From: Euborellia annulipes
Lineage: Eukaryota > Arthropoda > Insecta > Dermaptera > Anisolabididae
Assembly: GCA_023213315.1 (NCBI GenBank)
Contig: JAKCPI010031547.1
Coordinates: 60,050 to 124,049, forward strand
Direction of reading: 5' to 3'
Length of the DNA: 64,000 bases
In this document: piece after piece, positions 23,090 through 34,275 of the stretch
Layout of the letters: every line of letters starts with the position of its first letter
Position numbering within the stretch: the stretch's first letter is position 1
Made by a program: the position numbers and the translations under genes
Notes under the pieces: generated by a model
Told to the model about the DNA's origin: nothing
Databases searched by the model: none
The model's input: only the letters and a program-made list of their open reading frames with translations

Positions 23090-23600
23090 CGGATATAATT
23101 GATCTAATAATTTTAAATAGTTAGGATGCGAATCCCGGTAAGTACAAGACCGGAGTCAAGGACCTGAATGCCTCAGTAAGAGTGTGGTGAGGGTCGGAAT
23201 GTATAAAAAAGCTAAACAACACCTATCCTAACCAAAGAGAGCACCACTCCGCCTCTAACCTACCCTCGACTAAAACATTCAGGCCAAGAAACCAGTGGAC
23301 GACCGGTTTTCGATTGAAAGATTTAGATAATCTTTCTTGCAAAAAACGCGTTAATAGAGAATCCTCTTTTTTCTCCTGAACATCAGTCAATTAGGGAATA
23401 GACATTCTTTTCTGGAAGTCCCTATCCTAATCACCTAACGTTGCAGTGCCCCAATCACTGCCGTCCTATTTGGGAACAATGGGGAAAGAATAACAACACC
23501 TATGCCAGTATAAGAACATCATTCCCCAATCGAAAAACATTCAGTTGATACTCAGAGGATCCTGAGGCCTAGACCCCCCTCCCTCCCCCAAAAAAAGAAA
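23090..23600. other. unclassified moderately GC-rich sequence
   Basis: It contains several AATCCC/CCTATCC words and a CCTCCCTCCCCC run at about 23579. It resembles decayed retroelement untranslated sequence, but no second copy is present in the window. Confidence 0.3.
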
Positions 23601-23872
23601 GCGTGAGCGCAGAAATGTTTTATCTCCCCCTAGATTCTATATAATGTAGTATATCTAACTTAAAGGATTATGTGTATTTAACATTTAAATTAAGCTGAAA
23701 AAGAAAAAAGATAGAAAGAGATGAAGAGATAGCCCAATACACATATCCTTCCTATGACTGATAAACCTAAAAGCTAAACACTTTGTTTTGTCTCATGAAG
23801 ATGATGTCCCACGGTGGATGTTTTAATTTGCATTCGTAATAGAATACAAATTTTACAAGAAAGCCTACTTAC

Positions 23873-23931
23873 ATACACACAATTTTGTTCCATTGTTATC
23901 CCACGGTGTCTTCAATCGATGAATTGGGGCT
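23873..23931 (-). other. candidate 59-nt exon with canonical splice sites
   Basis: The minus strand shows CATTTTTTTCAG|AGCCCC at the acceptor and GTGTAT|GTAAGT at the donor. Only one frame is open: it starts with one base of a split codon and reads APIHRLKTPWDNNGTKLCV. The donor is phase 1, compatible with the YGWLGVG frame of the exon at 22507-22574. No family is recognised. Confidence 0.4.
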
Positions 23932-24126
23932 CTGAAAAAAATGGTTAAATTAGGGGATCTGGAATGGAGAAAGAAAATATTAATACATCCTATTTTTATT
24001 TTTTTAATCTATCTAAAATAAGTTATTGAAGTCGAATCAAAAAGAAAAAGAAATTTTGAAAAAACCTAAGTATATCTAGCTCTGCGCCCCGCTAATAAAA
24101 ATATACAAGCCTTAGTTGTATTGCAG

Positions 24127-24280
24127 GTACTGGAAGCGCAGTTTGAGCCCTGAAGAGATGCTCGAAAAGAGACAGGAGCAGCTAGCAGGTTCATGAGAAG
24201 TGAAGGCTGGTGATGACCTTCTTACACTGTTTGCCATCTGAAAAATAAAAAAAATAATGTAATGTAAATAAATTTATTCT
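24127..24280 (+). other. candidate terminal exon (plus) overlapping an acceptor on minus
   Basis: On the plus strand, TAGTTGTATTGCAG|G is followed by an open frame reading YWKRSLSPEEMLEKRQEQLA and stopping at 24196, then AATAAA-type polyadenylation words near 24242-24280. On the minus strand the same DNA has an excellent acceptor, TTTTATTTTTCAG at 24238, with open frames beyond. The plus-strand peptide looks the more protein-like. Coding on either strand is unproven. Confidence 0.35.
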
Positions 24281-24502
24281 ATTTAAGGTATATTTTCCAA
24301 GATTGGTAGGGTAGGAGAATGGTTTTAAGCCCCAGTGGTCATTGACCTTCAATAATATTTTATAAAGAAAAATTGTTTAATAATACTTTATATCAGGGAA
24401 ATTGATTTAATTAAAAAAAAATTCTTTGACTAACTATTTTCTTTATATAATTATTGCCTAATGTAATGTAAATATATAGAGTGTTACATAAATAATGTAT
24501 TA

Positions 24503-24879
24503 CATAGGCGCAACCAGGGGGTGTTTTTAGGGTTTTAACCCCCCCCCAGGAGATAAAAAAAATCAAAATATATATATTTACAAATAGAAAAGAAAAAATA
24601 TAATCATTTCGGTTCCGCAAAAGAGGAAATGTTCCGCGAGCGGCGCATGGAAAAAAATTTGGTTCCGCGGGCGGCACATGGGGAAAAATTTGGTTCCACG
24701 GGGCGGCAAAAATTTAGCGTCTCTAAAAAAAAAGATAAAATATTTTTACGGACTGGAAAAAATTTCCCCGCAAGGCAAAAAAACTTCGGTTCTGCGAAAA
24801 AAAATTTTTTTCACAGAAAAATATTTGAGATCAGCCCCCCCGGAAACCCCCCCAGGAGCAAATCCTGGTTGCGCCACTG
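24503..24879. mobile_element. hAT-type MITE, GGCGCAACCAGG ends, 8-bp TSD
   Basis: The left end is CATAGGCGCAACCAGGGGG and the right end is TCCTGGTTGCGCCACTG. The perfect duplication ATGTATTA is at 24495-24502 and 24880-24887. The interior contains repeated GGTTCCGCGGGCGGC-like words, which account for the overlapping short frames on both strands. Confidence 0.9.
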
Positions 24880-24887
24880 ATGTATTA

Positions 24888-25484
24888 TGTAGTTGGTCAT
24901 TGTACTAAAAAAATTATATATAAAAAATGATTTTAAAATAAAAATTATAAAAATTTTGAATAAAATATTGATTTGTTATATATTTTTATAAATTTTAAAA
25001 TAAATTAATGAAAAAAAAATTAATATGATTATTCAAAAATGTGTTGAAAAATCCAATAAACATATAGTGGGCCTGAGAGACCCTCCTTGTGACTGCGTTT
25101 CGAAAAAAGCATGTGCGTTCTAGGGTTAAATAAATACACTAAACGAATGACGGACCGATAAACTTAGAGACTCGACTTGTACTTCCCTAGAAGCAGGCAC
25201 ACTAAGTCTCTCTGCTCAACTTAACTTAAAGAGTAAAAATTATTCCCATTTATATTTGACAGAGATATTTTTAATTGATATCCTAAATTGGTAAAAATTT
25301 TGTCCTTCCTCGACGGTGATATGTTCGCCGAAGGTGAGCAAGGGACACAGGCTAGGCCCAAAGCCCGCTGAAGGCGGGTATTGCAGCTAGTTTTATATAA
25401 AATATTTCACTTTTTAATGTCACACAAAAAGATGAGCTCCAGACTTTGAAAATTACTGATTTTAATAAGAAATTAAACAGCGAA
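24888..25484. other. AT-rich sequence with a Helitron-like end
   Basis: The left two-thirds are featureless. The Helitron-like terminus at 25340-25391 is listed separately. Confidence 0.4.
25340..25391 (+). mobile_element. Helitron-like 3' terminus
   Basis: A CCCGC-TGAA-GGCGGG hairpin is followed by TATTGCAG and CTAG, and then T. Helitrons end in a short hairpin followed by CTRR and insert between A and T. The 5' end was not located. Confidence 0.5.
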
Positions 25485-26685
25485 ATAGAATTTTTTTTCA
25501 ATTAAAAAAAAAAATATTTAATTACTAATTATGATAGAAAAGTTAGAGTTTTTGTTAAGAAAAGCATGGGGTGGGGGAGGAGAGAGAAAAAGAGAACGGA
25601 CTTCCCATTTGATTAAAGAAAAACATGTTAATAATATTGATTAATAAATAAGTTTTGTTTTTAAATTTTATCTATTAAGAAAAATAGTATTTTAGTTTAT
25701 TAGAAGGGGTTGATTTACACCCTCTCACTCCCTGGGTGTCATACTTTATCAGAGTATTATAATTATAAATTGGATAATATTATGAGAATATTAAAAAGAG
25801 AAAAAAAAGTGAAAATATATTAAGCTTATATATTGTAATATTGCGATCATGTCAAAAATTCGATGTCGAGAATATTAAAGGAAATACTCGTTTTGAGGGT
25901 CCCTAATTCAAAAAAAAAGTGGGTCCCTCAAAATGCTCAGTAGGGGTGTTTGTTTGTTCAAATCTATTTCGACACAAAAAATCTGGCAAACAAGTACAGA
26001 ATGCAACTTTAAATTACCGAAAGTAAGAGAAAGTTGTGTAGTGTGCAATCACTCACACCAGATTACCTCTCCCCCTCACTGAAAAACTCCTCTGGATCCG
26101 CCCTTGTTAAGGGGAGGGAGAGAGAACATACCCCAATTGATTGGAGGAAAGAATTTTATAAAAAATATAATTTTTATTTTGAAATTTTATTTATAAGAGT
26201 AATTTGGTGTCTAAGAAGGGGTGGATTACACCCTCTCTCATCCCACTTTATTAAATACCTTAATAATTAGATGATCAAACGGGGAGTCGTGAATTTGGTG
26301 GGTGAACGAACGTCGTTTTTGCACAAATAACAAAGAAATAGACGAAATTTAAGAATTTAATTTTTCAATTAAAAAAAAATATTTAATTAGTAATTATAAT
26401 AGAAGAGTTAAAGTTTTTGTTAAGAAAGTCATGGGGTGGGGGAGGATGGAGAGAAAAAGAGAACGGACTTCATTTGATTAAAGAAAAAATGTTAATAATA
26501 GTGAATTAATAAAGAATTTTTGTTTTTAAATTTTATCTATTAAGAAAAATAGTATTTTAGTTTATTAGAAAGGGGTGATTTACACCCTCTCACTCCCTGG
26601 GTGTCATACTTTATCAGAGTGTTATAATTACAAATTGGATAATATTATGAGTATATTAAAAAGAGAGAGAAAAAAAGTGAAAATA
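25485..26685 (+). repeat. 870-bp-spaced tandem duplication
   Basis: About 330 bp (AAAAAATATTTAATTA...; GGGTGTCATACTTTATCAGA...) at 25485-25815 recur at 26355-26685 with few changes. A more diverged relative of the same sequence lies at about 26110-26330. A minus-oriented CACACCAG fragment (about 25853-26065) and the right end of a CAAGGGCGG-type hAT MITE (to 26106) lie between them. Confidence 0.8.
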
Positions 26686-27054
26686 TAAATAATTATAAAA
26701 TGTTATTTAATCCGTTATGCAAATGAGATAAGGAAATATTTCAATACCTTAATGATAAGATGACCAAACGAGCAGGTGGATGAACGTCTTAATTGCACAA
26801 ATAACACAACACAACACAATATAAAAGAAACTGAACACACGCGAGAGACGAACGGAGTGACTCATGACACGACTCGAAAACAACTAGAGACAGGCAGGCA
26901 GGCATCGATCGATAAAGAAACAGATTGTTCTCTGAGGGCCCAAAGATTAGAATTATAAAATAAATTCTCTATTTATAAAAATACTTTTCATTTGCAAACA
27001 AACTAACGGGGTTTTATTCTGTTGGGAATAAAATCGATATCTCTTTATTAAATA
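26686..27054. other. spacer, nothing recognised
   Basis: It includes CAACACAACACAA and GGCAGGCAGGCATCGATCGAT simple sequence. The words near 26735-26790 echo 26262-26335, so it is part of the older duplication. Confidence 0.4.
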
Positions 27055-28235
27055 ACTATTAAAAGACTCACTTCTTTTACACACCCTTAAAATCCACTCC
27101 TATTGAATAAAATACTTCTAAGCGTAATTTTTTGTATTTATTTATTTATTAGGGATCTATTCGAAGTAAAATAATTTTTAAAAGACTTACTTAATTAATC
27201 AACCCCAAAAACCCACCCTCTATTAAATAAAATACTTCTAAGCGTAATTTTTTGTATTTATTTATTTATTAGGGATCTATTTGAAGTAAAATAATTTTTA
27301 AAAGACTTACTTAATTAATCAACCCCAAAAACTCACCCTCTATTAAATAAAATACTTCTAAGCGTAATTTTTTGTATTTATTTATTTATTAGGGATCTAT
27401 TCGAAGTGAAATAATTTTTAAAAGACTTACTTAATTAATCCACCCCAAAAACTCACCCTCTATTAAATAAAATACTTCTAAGCGTAATTTTTTGTATTTA
27501 TTTATTTATTAGGGATCTATTCGAAGTGAAATAATTTTTAAAAGACTTACTTAATTAATCAACCCCAAAAACTCACCCTCTATAAAATAAAATACTTCTA
27601 AGCGTAATTTTTTGTATTTATTTATTTATTAGGGATCTATTCGAAGTGAAATAATTTTTAAAAGACTTACTTAATTAATCAACCCCAAAAACCCACCCTC
27701 TATTAAATAAAATACTTCTAAGCGTAATTTTTTGTATTTATTTATTTATTAGGGATCTATTCGAAGTGAAATAATTTTTAAAAGACTTACTTAATTAATC
27801 CACCCCAAAAACCCACCCTCTATTAAATAAAATACTTCTAAGCGTAATTTTTTGTATTTATTTATTTATTAGGGATCTATTCGAAGTGAAATAATTTTTA
27901 AAAGACTTACTTAATTAATCCACCCCAAAAACCCACCCTCTAATAAATAAAATACTTCTAAGCGTAATTTTTTGTATTTATTTATTTATTAGGGATCTAT
28001 TCGAAGTGAAATAATTTTTAAAATACTTACTTAATTAATCAACCCCAAAAACCCACCCTCTAATAAATAAAATACTTCTAAGCGTAATTTTTTGTATTTA
28101 TTTATTTATTAGGGATCTATTCGAAGTGAAATAATTTTTAAAATACTTACTTAATTAATCAACCCCAAAAACCCACCCTCTATTAAATAAAATACTTATA
28201 AGTGTAATTTTTTGTATTTATTTATTTATTAGGGA
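27055..28235 (+). repeat. 120-bp satellite array, about 9.8 copies
   Basis: A unit starting AAGCGTAATTTTTTGTATTT, with (TTTA)3, AGGGATCTATTCGAAGTGAA and ACCCACCCTCTATTAAATAA, repeats head-to-tail with exact 120-bp spacing and only a few substitutions per copy. The first copy is diverged. The array stops abruptly inside a unit where a CAGGGGCGTATATAG hAT end begins at 28236. Confidence 0.95.
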
Positions 28236-28300
28236 CAGGGGCGTATATAGAAATTTTTTTCGGGGGGGGATGCCTGTTCTCAAAAATTTTTCTGCGAAAA
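28236..28300 (+). mobile_element. left end of a CAGGGGCGTATATAG hAT MITE
   Basis: CAGGGGCGTATATAGAAATT, a G run and GTTCTCAAAAATTTTTCTGC match the start of the elements at 12202 and 20134. No right end is found before the next element, so it is truncated. Confidence 0.75.
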
Positions 28301-28337
28301 AAAAATATTATTTTATTTGCACTTCACTTCACTTTAT

Positions 28338-29008
28338 AAAATCTATATATATAAAAATCTGGTGTGACTGTCGCACAGTCGGTAATCGAAAGTTGTGTTC
28401 TGTGCTCGTCACACCAGATTTTTTGTGTAGACATATATTTATTTCCCGCCGATATATTTTAATTCAAGATGTAAAATTTATAAGTATGGGAGAATATTTA
28501 TATTTTGTTACCATGGCAACCATTTCTCCTATCTTCTCTATGAAGTACAAGTGTAAAGTGGTCTTCAGAAGATTTCAATGTCAAAATGAGAATATACATT
28601 TTAAAGAGCATCTAAAAAATAATTGATTTTTGAATTAAAAAAAAAAATCGTTGGAGCGAATTTTGAGAAAATCGAAAAAAACTCAAAAACTACATCAGTA
28701 AAGTACTTACACTCTTTGGCCGATTTTGATTAAAAGCTTATTTTCACGGTCCCGGGGGTGTTTAACTTAAATATAAAATTTCAGCCTAGTTGCTCAATTC
28801 CTTTATGCTTAAAATTGAACACACACAGACACTCACACACACACACACACACAGACACAGACAAAACCAGTTTTTTTGGATTCAGGGAACCTCAAAACGT
28901 GAAGATCCATCAAAATCTCGACATCGAATTTTTGACATGAATACAATACTTTCTCTCTATACTTATATATATGTATATTAACATATACATATAGGTAAGA
29001 GAAAGTAA
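28338..29008 (+). repeat. CACACCAG-family element, full-length copy
   Basis: It starts ATCTATATATATAAAAATCT then GGTGTGACTG, has a shortened hairpin, the conserved body, a long (AC)n/(ACAG)n tract at about 28821-28865 and the CTTTCTCTCTATAC ... AGGTAAGAGAAAGT end. A 118-residue frame over it has no domain and is not kept in other copies. Confidence 0.8.
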
Positions 29009-29310
29009 AATTGAATTTGGAAAAATGTATATATGTATGTAGGTATGTATATGTTCTATAGAAATCCACAATTTTCAATGAATCTATTTGAAATTAAGTA
29101 CACGTATAGTACATGGACCAGGGAGTAACGTAGTAATAATTTGAATCTCTTAAAAATTTTGGAAAATTAATTATAATCACATTTCTTCAATATGGGAACA
29201 CAAAATCTACAAGTTGGCCTGGAAATTAGAGAAGCAGGTAGTTGCTCTGTGAAACGGCTTTCTGGGCATATGACTACGGCTGTGGGCGGGGCTAGGCAGC
29301 AGTTGAAAAA
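29009..29310 (+). repeat. dispersed repeat with TATGTATG start, copy 1
   Basis: From GTATGTATATGTTCTATAGA through CCAGGGAGTAACGTAGTAAT to GCGGGGCTAGGCAGCAGTTG it matches 49597-49915. Class unknown; the microsatellite start and lack of coding suggest a non-autonomous element. Confidence 0.75.
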
Positions 29311-30140
29311 TTTATTCAAATATATATTAGTTATTCTTATACAATTTACAATTTCGTTGATTACCCGAGACTGGCATTCCGAAGAGAAATTAATTTCCCA
29401 TCCCGAAGGGAAAAAGAAAAAAAAAAAGGAAAAAAAAAATGGTTTCTATTTGATCACGAGGATTAAGATGATCTTTTACGCGACTCTTCACTGCAGGGAA
29501 TTTATTATTCATAAGTTAATCTGCGTGTTTCCAGAAGCCGAGATGAGAGTATACTCATGTGTCGGTGTATGTCTTTGATTTATGTTCGGGGATCATGTCT
29601 TATAGAGGAATCTCAGAGTTTGCTTAAGGCTTAATCAAGCAGCTCAAAGGCGCCCTTTTATTTGCAACCGATGAAAAGCGAATGGGATCCTCCTCTCGTC
29701 TTTTGACCGGTTTTTCACTTAATTAAAAGCAAAAAAAAAAGTGAATTTTTTTCTCAAAGAAAAATAATCAAGGTCGGTCTTTCTTGACGTTAGATATTAA
29801 TTAAATTTAATTAGAATGGAAAGATATTCATTAATTCAAAATAGAAATTTCTAAAGACCCTTTTGTCAGGAAAATTGTTTGTATTTTATAAATCTTTTAT
29901 ATACTTTCATAATTGTATTTTGTTTAAATATTTCTGCATCGATAATTATATTAGAAATATAATAAGCATAAATTTAGGGTTGAACTAGTTCAAAATTACG
30001 ATCCTTTGAATGAGACAAATGACTAAAATAAGAGTCAAGATGCAAAATTATATTTTGCTAAACTTTTTAAAAAATCATTTTGACATTTAATGCTAACAAC
30101 GCTTGGATCACAATTATCGTAAAATTGAGTATCCTTTAAT
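29311..30140. other. unique-looking sequence with GC-richer islands
   Basis: No repeat relatives are visible for about 29350-29720. It contains homeodomain-type AT words next to GC blocks (for example GGCGCCCTTTTATTTGCAAC), compatible with non-coding regulatory DNA. The longest frame has a Lys-rich homopolymer and no domain, so I do not call a gene. Confidence 0.3.
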
Positions 30141-30148
30141 AGGCCAAG

Positions 30149-30400
30149 CAGTGGCGGATTAATGCAATTTTGTCGGGGGGGCGGTTTTTTTTTTTTTTTT
30201 TTTTTATTTAAGGACTTTGTGTGCATCTATGTCCATTTAGACCCCTTTCCTATTTATTTAAATTGATTGGTAACAAATTCAATTGAAATTAAAGCCCGGA
30301 AATCATAATTTCTTTAGATTACTAGTTTTTATAATATTGTGAATTTCTTCTCGGGGGGGGGGGGGGCGATCGCCCCCCTCGCCCCCTTAATCCGCCCCTG
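30149..30400. mobile_element. hAT-type MITE, CAGTGGCGGATTAA ends, 8-bp TSD
   Basis: The left end is CAGTGGCGGATTAATGC and the right end is CCTTAATCCGCCCCTG. The perfect duplication AGGCCAAG is at 30141-30148 and 30401-30408. A minus-oriented SINE 3' fragment lies inside (TCCATTTAGACCCC...CTATTTATTT). Confidence 0.9.
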
Positions 30401-30514
30401 AGGCCAAGAGCTGGCGACGAAAATAGACAAGAGTTTTCTGAAGGCTAATAATATTTTCAGAATAGGTTGCATTTTACTGGTAGTAATGGAAAGATACTAA
30501 ACTAAATATTTCTC

Positions 30515-30615
30515 GCCACAAAAAATCTGGTGTGATGACGCACAGTAGTAAGCTTACAATTTTCGATTAATGAAGGGAAGAGAAAGGTGCGACCAGTCAC
30601 ACCAGATTTTTTGAG
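30515..30615. repeat. isolated CACACCAG-family hairpin
   Basis: AAAAAATCTGGTGTGATGAC...CAGTCACACCAGATTTTTT is present without the usual body, so the hairpin can occur alone. About 45 bp downstream, at 30666, CAGGGGTCGGCAACCTGCGG is the signature end of a different hAT group; its other end is not seen. Confidence 0.65.
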
Positions 30616-30719
30616 TCGCCTTATTTTCGTTAAAGGCCCCGGTACTGGAAGTGCTGACTCTAGAGCAGGGGTCGGCAACCTGCGGCCCTTTGCAGCTTTT
30701 TGCGCGACCCGCCAAAGGT

Positions 30720-31050
30720 GAACTTAGTCTGATTTTCTTTTAGACTATTCAGGCCTCTCCAAAATCAAGAAAAATAAGATACTTGGCATCAAAAGTTTTA
30801 AACAACGAGAAAAATAAAAGCAAAAACCATTCTCTTTTTCAGACCATTTTCGTCGCCAGCTCTCCGACTGCAAATTCTTTATAGGCCACCAAAGGCCATT
30901 TATTTCAAATTAGAATTAAATGAATTTGATTTTCGACAAAATTGGTAACTTGTAAAAATTTTCTTGGTAGGAGTAAAAGTGAATTATGGCTGTTATTCTA
31001 AAGGAAAGGAGATGTGTGCAGCCCGGAGAAAAATAAAAAAAATTTTAATT
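30720..31050. other. AT-rich spacer
   Basis: No recognised feature. A short plus frame at 30964 runs into the ribozyme-like motif and is not a gene. Confidence 0.4.
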
Positions 31051-31051
31051 C

Positions 31052-31106
31052 TTTTTTTTGCTCGACGTTTCGGACACAAACCACGTCCTTCCTCAGGACG
31101 CAAAAA
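31052..31106 (-). ncRNA. hammerhead ribozyme motif with intact core
   Basis: On the minus strand: stem I strand UUUUUGC, core CUGAGGA, an extra A, stem II GGAC...GUCC, core GAAA, minimal helix III, the GUC triplet, then GCAAAAA as the stem I partner. All conserved core bases are present. It is the second-best candidate after 4236-4288. Confidence 0.55.
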
Positions 31107-32140
31107 TCATCAAAAAAGAATAAAAAATATTTTATTTTTTCTCCTAGCTGAAAATCTCCTTTCCTTGAGAATTTAATAAGTCTGTTAAAAAAAAAAAGAA
31201 CGAGAAAGTGTTATTTTCATAAATAAATCATTTTAAAACTATCACTATTAAAATTGTCCAATTTTCATAGCTGAGCTTAAACTACAGACTAAGGTTTTGA
31301 AAGAAAAATCAAAGATTAAAAGATGAATTCCAAATAAGATTAATTCATAATTCCCAATTATCTAAAGTGACCTGAAGACGTGAATTTTCCGGTTATCCTT
31401 AGGTTAAATTTTCTTAGCAGAATATTGGATGAAAATGTTTTATATTTTTTTTTTTCTAAAAGAGCTATGAAAAATAATCCCCCATTCGGGACCTGCACCC
31501 GGCTTCGCCAATGACTATGGAAAAAGGTTTCAAACAAAAAAAGAGATAAAAATGAAAGGCCAACCAAGAGTTGAAGCGATTAAAAATTCTTTTTATCTCC
31601 ATTCTTTCCTCGAGGCTAATCCATTTTAAATGAACTTATTTGATTTATCTAACAATTCATGGACCAGGATATTGAAACAATTAAATTAACTTTTTAAATA
31701 TTCCTTTTTATCTAAAAATAAAAAAATTTCATTCGCTGCTGTTTCACTTTTTTTTTTAGAAGCTTGCTTATTTGCATTTTTCAATAAAAAGTCTCTCATT
31801 TAGTATCCGAGATGTACTTTAATATGACTCGATCCATGCATAAATGCAGATAACATCGATGTGGGTTAACCGCCCTACGTGGTTACATAAAAATATGCTT
31901 TTATTGAAATTGAAAGGTTTTTTTTTAATAGCAAGCAAGCTGTATATTATAATTTTATCCTTTCTATGACAAATTTGATTGAAAATTTAATTAAAAATAA
32001 TTGATTTGTTTAAAGAGTAAAAAACGTGGGAACGAAAGATAATAAAGGGAACGAAAAAATGGTACCCTAGTTTGGGTAGCTCGAGGTCGTCATCTACTAA
32101 TTCCTATAAGAATTGAACTTTCTTTCATTACATTATATTT
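31107..32140. other. AT-rich intergenic sequence
   Basis: No supported gene. The words GTTTGGGTAGCTCGAGGTCG near 32092 faintly recall the GATA-tailed repeat. Confidence 0.45.
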
Positions 32141-33065
32141 TTACTTTCTCTTACCTCTATATATGTTAATATATAGAGAGAGAAAATATTAGGTTCATGT
32201 CGAAAATTCGATGTCGAGATGTTGATGGATATACACGTTTTGAGGTCCCGTGAATTCAAAAAAGTGGTTTTGGCGACATGGTCTGTCTGTGTGTGTTCTT
32301 TGAACAAAATGACTCAAGAACGAAAAGAGCTAGGAAGTTGAAATTTTATATTTAAGTTAGGCACCCCCATGGGACGTGACACGAAGCTTTTAAACAAAAT
32401 CGTCCAAAAAGTACCAGTGCTTTACTGAAGTACTTTTTCAGTTTTTTTTTCGATTTTCTCTCAATTCTGTTCGAACTATTTTTGTTTTAAATTCATAATT
32501 CAATTATTTTTTAGATGTTTCTTTAAAATGTATATTCTCATTTTGCTCATTGAAATCTTTTGAAGTACCACTTTACTCTTGTACTCCATAGAAAAGATAG
32601 TAGAAATGGTTGCTATGGTAATAAAATATAAATATTTTCCCATATGCCCCCGAGTTTGGCGTAGTAGGTAGCGTGCCTACCTCCTATACCAAACGTCGCG
32701 GGTTCGGACCCAGGCAGTCCGATGATTTTATTTAAGCCATTTGGATACCAGATGGCTTAAATAGAAATGTCTGAACCCCCAATAATATATATTATAATTA
32801 CAACGGTTATCGTCAAAGTCTTAAATGGCCCGAGTTGCCGAAAAGACTGTGTGAATGTGTGTGTGAGTGTGAGTGTGAATGAGAAAAAAGTGTGAATGTT
32901 TAAAAAAAAAAAATTTACATCTTGAATTCTAGTACATGTATATCGGTGGAAACTAAATATATGTCGGCACAAAAAATCTGGTGTGACAAGCAGAGTACAC
33001 AACTTTCTCTTGCCGAAGGGTAAAAGAAAGTTGTGTGCTGTGCGACAAGTCACACCAGATTTTTT
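32141..33065 (-). repeat. CACACCAG-family element split by a SINE
   Basis: Minus orientation: the 3' palindrome (TTACTTTCTCTTACCTC) comes first, then the ACAC-poor core and body up to about 32645, then a SINE, then the 5' hairpin (AAATCTGGTGTGACAAGC...GTCACACCAGATT) ending at 33065. The hairpin loop CTTTCTCTTGCCGAAGGGTA AAAGAAAG is well preserved. Confidence 0.8.
32646..32913 (+). mobile_element. tRNA-derived SINE, most complete copy
   Basis: The head carries an A-box-like TGGCGTAGTAGGTAGCG and a near-perfect B-box CGGGTTCGGACCC. The body is as in 20560-20815, ending TGAGTTGCCGAAAAGAC-like, a GTGTGAGTGTGAGTGTG tract and A12. Expected transcription is by RNA polymerase III from the internal boxes. 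It is inserted in the CACACCAG element; a short stretch of the host element is lost at the junction and no clean duplication is visible. Confidence 0.8.
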
Positions 33066-33090
33066 ACATTAATTAGATTTTTTATATACT

Positions 33091-33130
33091 CTTTGAAGGC
33101 TAGGGTTGATCCCAGCCGAAACGTTCCAAT
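33091..33130 (+). ncRNA. decayed hammerhead-like motif
   Basis: GGCT...AGCC stem II followed by GAAACGTT is kept, but the 5' core reads TTTGAAG and the cleavage triplet is GTT. Probably inactive. Confidence 0.3.
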
Positions 33131-34269
33131 AAAGAATCTTTATTAATATATAGAGGCTCAATTAATTGGCTGCATTCTCTTCTCTATTCAACCTATCAAC
33201 TACAGCCTCGATCTACTATTCAATTTTTATATTGAGTTGAACTCACAAATAATTTCAATTTAATTATTCTTTAGTAAATCCTTTAAAATATACAGTATTT
33301 TTTAAGAAATCTCGAGAGAGAATTTTATTAAATTTTAATAAAACGAACCAATTTTCTATCTCAATTCAATTGTGCACCCTTATTTTCAATTAAGCTGGTT
33401 ATTTTCCAAAAGGTTTGTTTTAACATATCTCGACCCTAGCGTTTTTAGCTTTTTTTTACGGAGGGGGTGTGTTTTTAGGGGTGATGAGATGAGATCTCAG
33501 GGAGGGGAGAGACGAAGCCATTTGTTGCGAGAATGCATCATTAGCCAAGCTAGGAGGTTATCAGTTGGTGCCTGATAACATCACCCTGACGTGACCCTTG
33601 CAGGGTGTGGCCCTAAGGGCGAGGGAACCATTCAGATCAAGGTGAAATTTTATGCTCCTTTTTGCAACTTGGATTATACATTATGCATTAACTTATCAGA
33701 AAGATGCATTCATCAGATATTCTCCACCCATTAATGGATGTTTTTTTTTATTTTTATGACTCTATATTTATGATATGTTAATTTTATATGAAAACTTAAC
33801 GCTATATTTTGAATAAGTGACATTAAAATACGAAGTTTGTTTAGACAGTTAAATAGCAATCCTAAATATTGTCCATATCCTAGCAAAATATATAAGCGAT
33901 AAAGGGAATATTACTTTAACAAATTTTATGATTATATGCAGTTATGAGGCTGGCAGTGATTTTCAATCTTTGAAACGAGTAAAATAAACTGCCTACCACC
34001 CGTAAAAAAAAGAATTTAGAAGAAATAATTGGTACGGAGTTATTAAAATTTTTTTTTTTTTTTTTAATTTTATAATGACCTCGTTTTTGCAAAATAAAAC
34101 ATACGGTCATACAGAATTATTAAAAATTGGATTTTAAAAAGTCAACTGAAAATGCGTTTTGGTTTCAAACTAAAAAATATTTCATCTCTACTATTAATCT
34201 AAATTTTTTCTCAGAGAGAAGAAATTAACAATAACAGTAAAGAGAAAGTAAAAATGTTACTATTAATAT
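33131..34269. other. intergenic sequence
   Basis: AT-rich except for 33465-33640. That block (GGTTATCAGTTGGTGCCTGA, GACCCTTGCAGGGTGTGGCC) looks like a structured retroelement 3' end, but no second copy is present here. Confidence 0.35.
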
Positions 34270-34275
34270 ATAGGC

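Noticed and set aside
24411..24908. Short overlapping frames on both strands near 24.4-24.9 kb
   Set aside because: They lie in the repetitive interior of the hAT MITE at 24503-24879.
27055..28235. CRISPR-like regular repeats
   Set aside because: Units are 120 bp and contiguous without variable spacers, and the sequence context is eukaryotic. It is a satellite.
28270..28626. 118-residue plus-strand protein
   Set aside because: It spans a hAT end and a CACACCAG copy; the frame is not preserved in sister copies.
29192..29578. 128-residue plus-strand protein
   Set aside because: The first third is the dispersed TATGTATG repeat and the rest contains a Lys homopolymer from an A-rich run; no domain.
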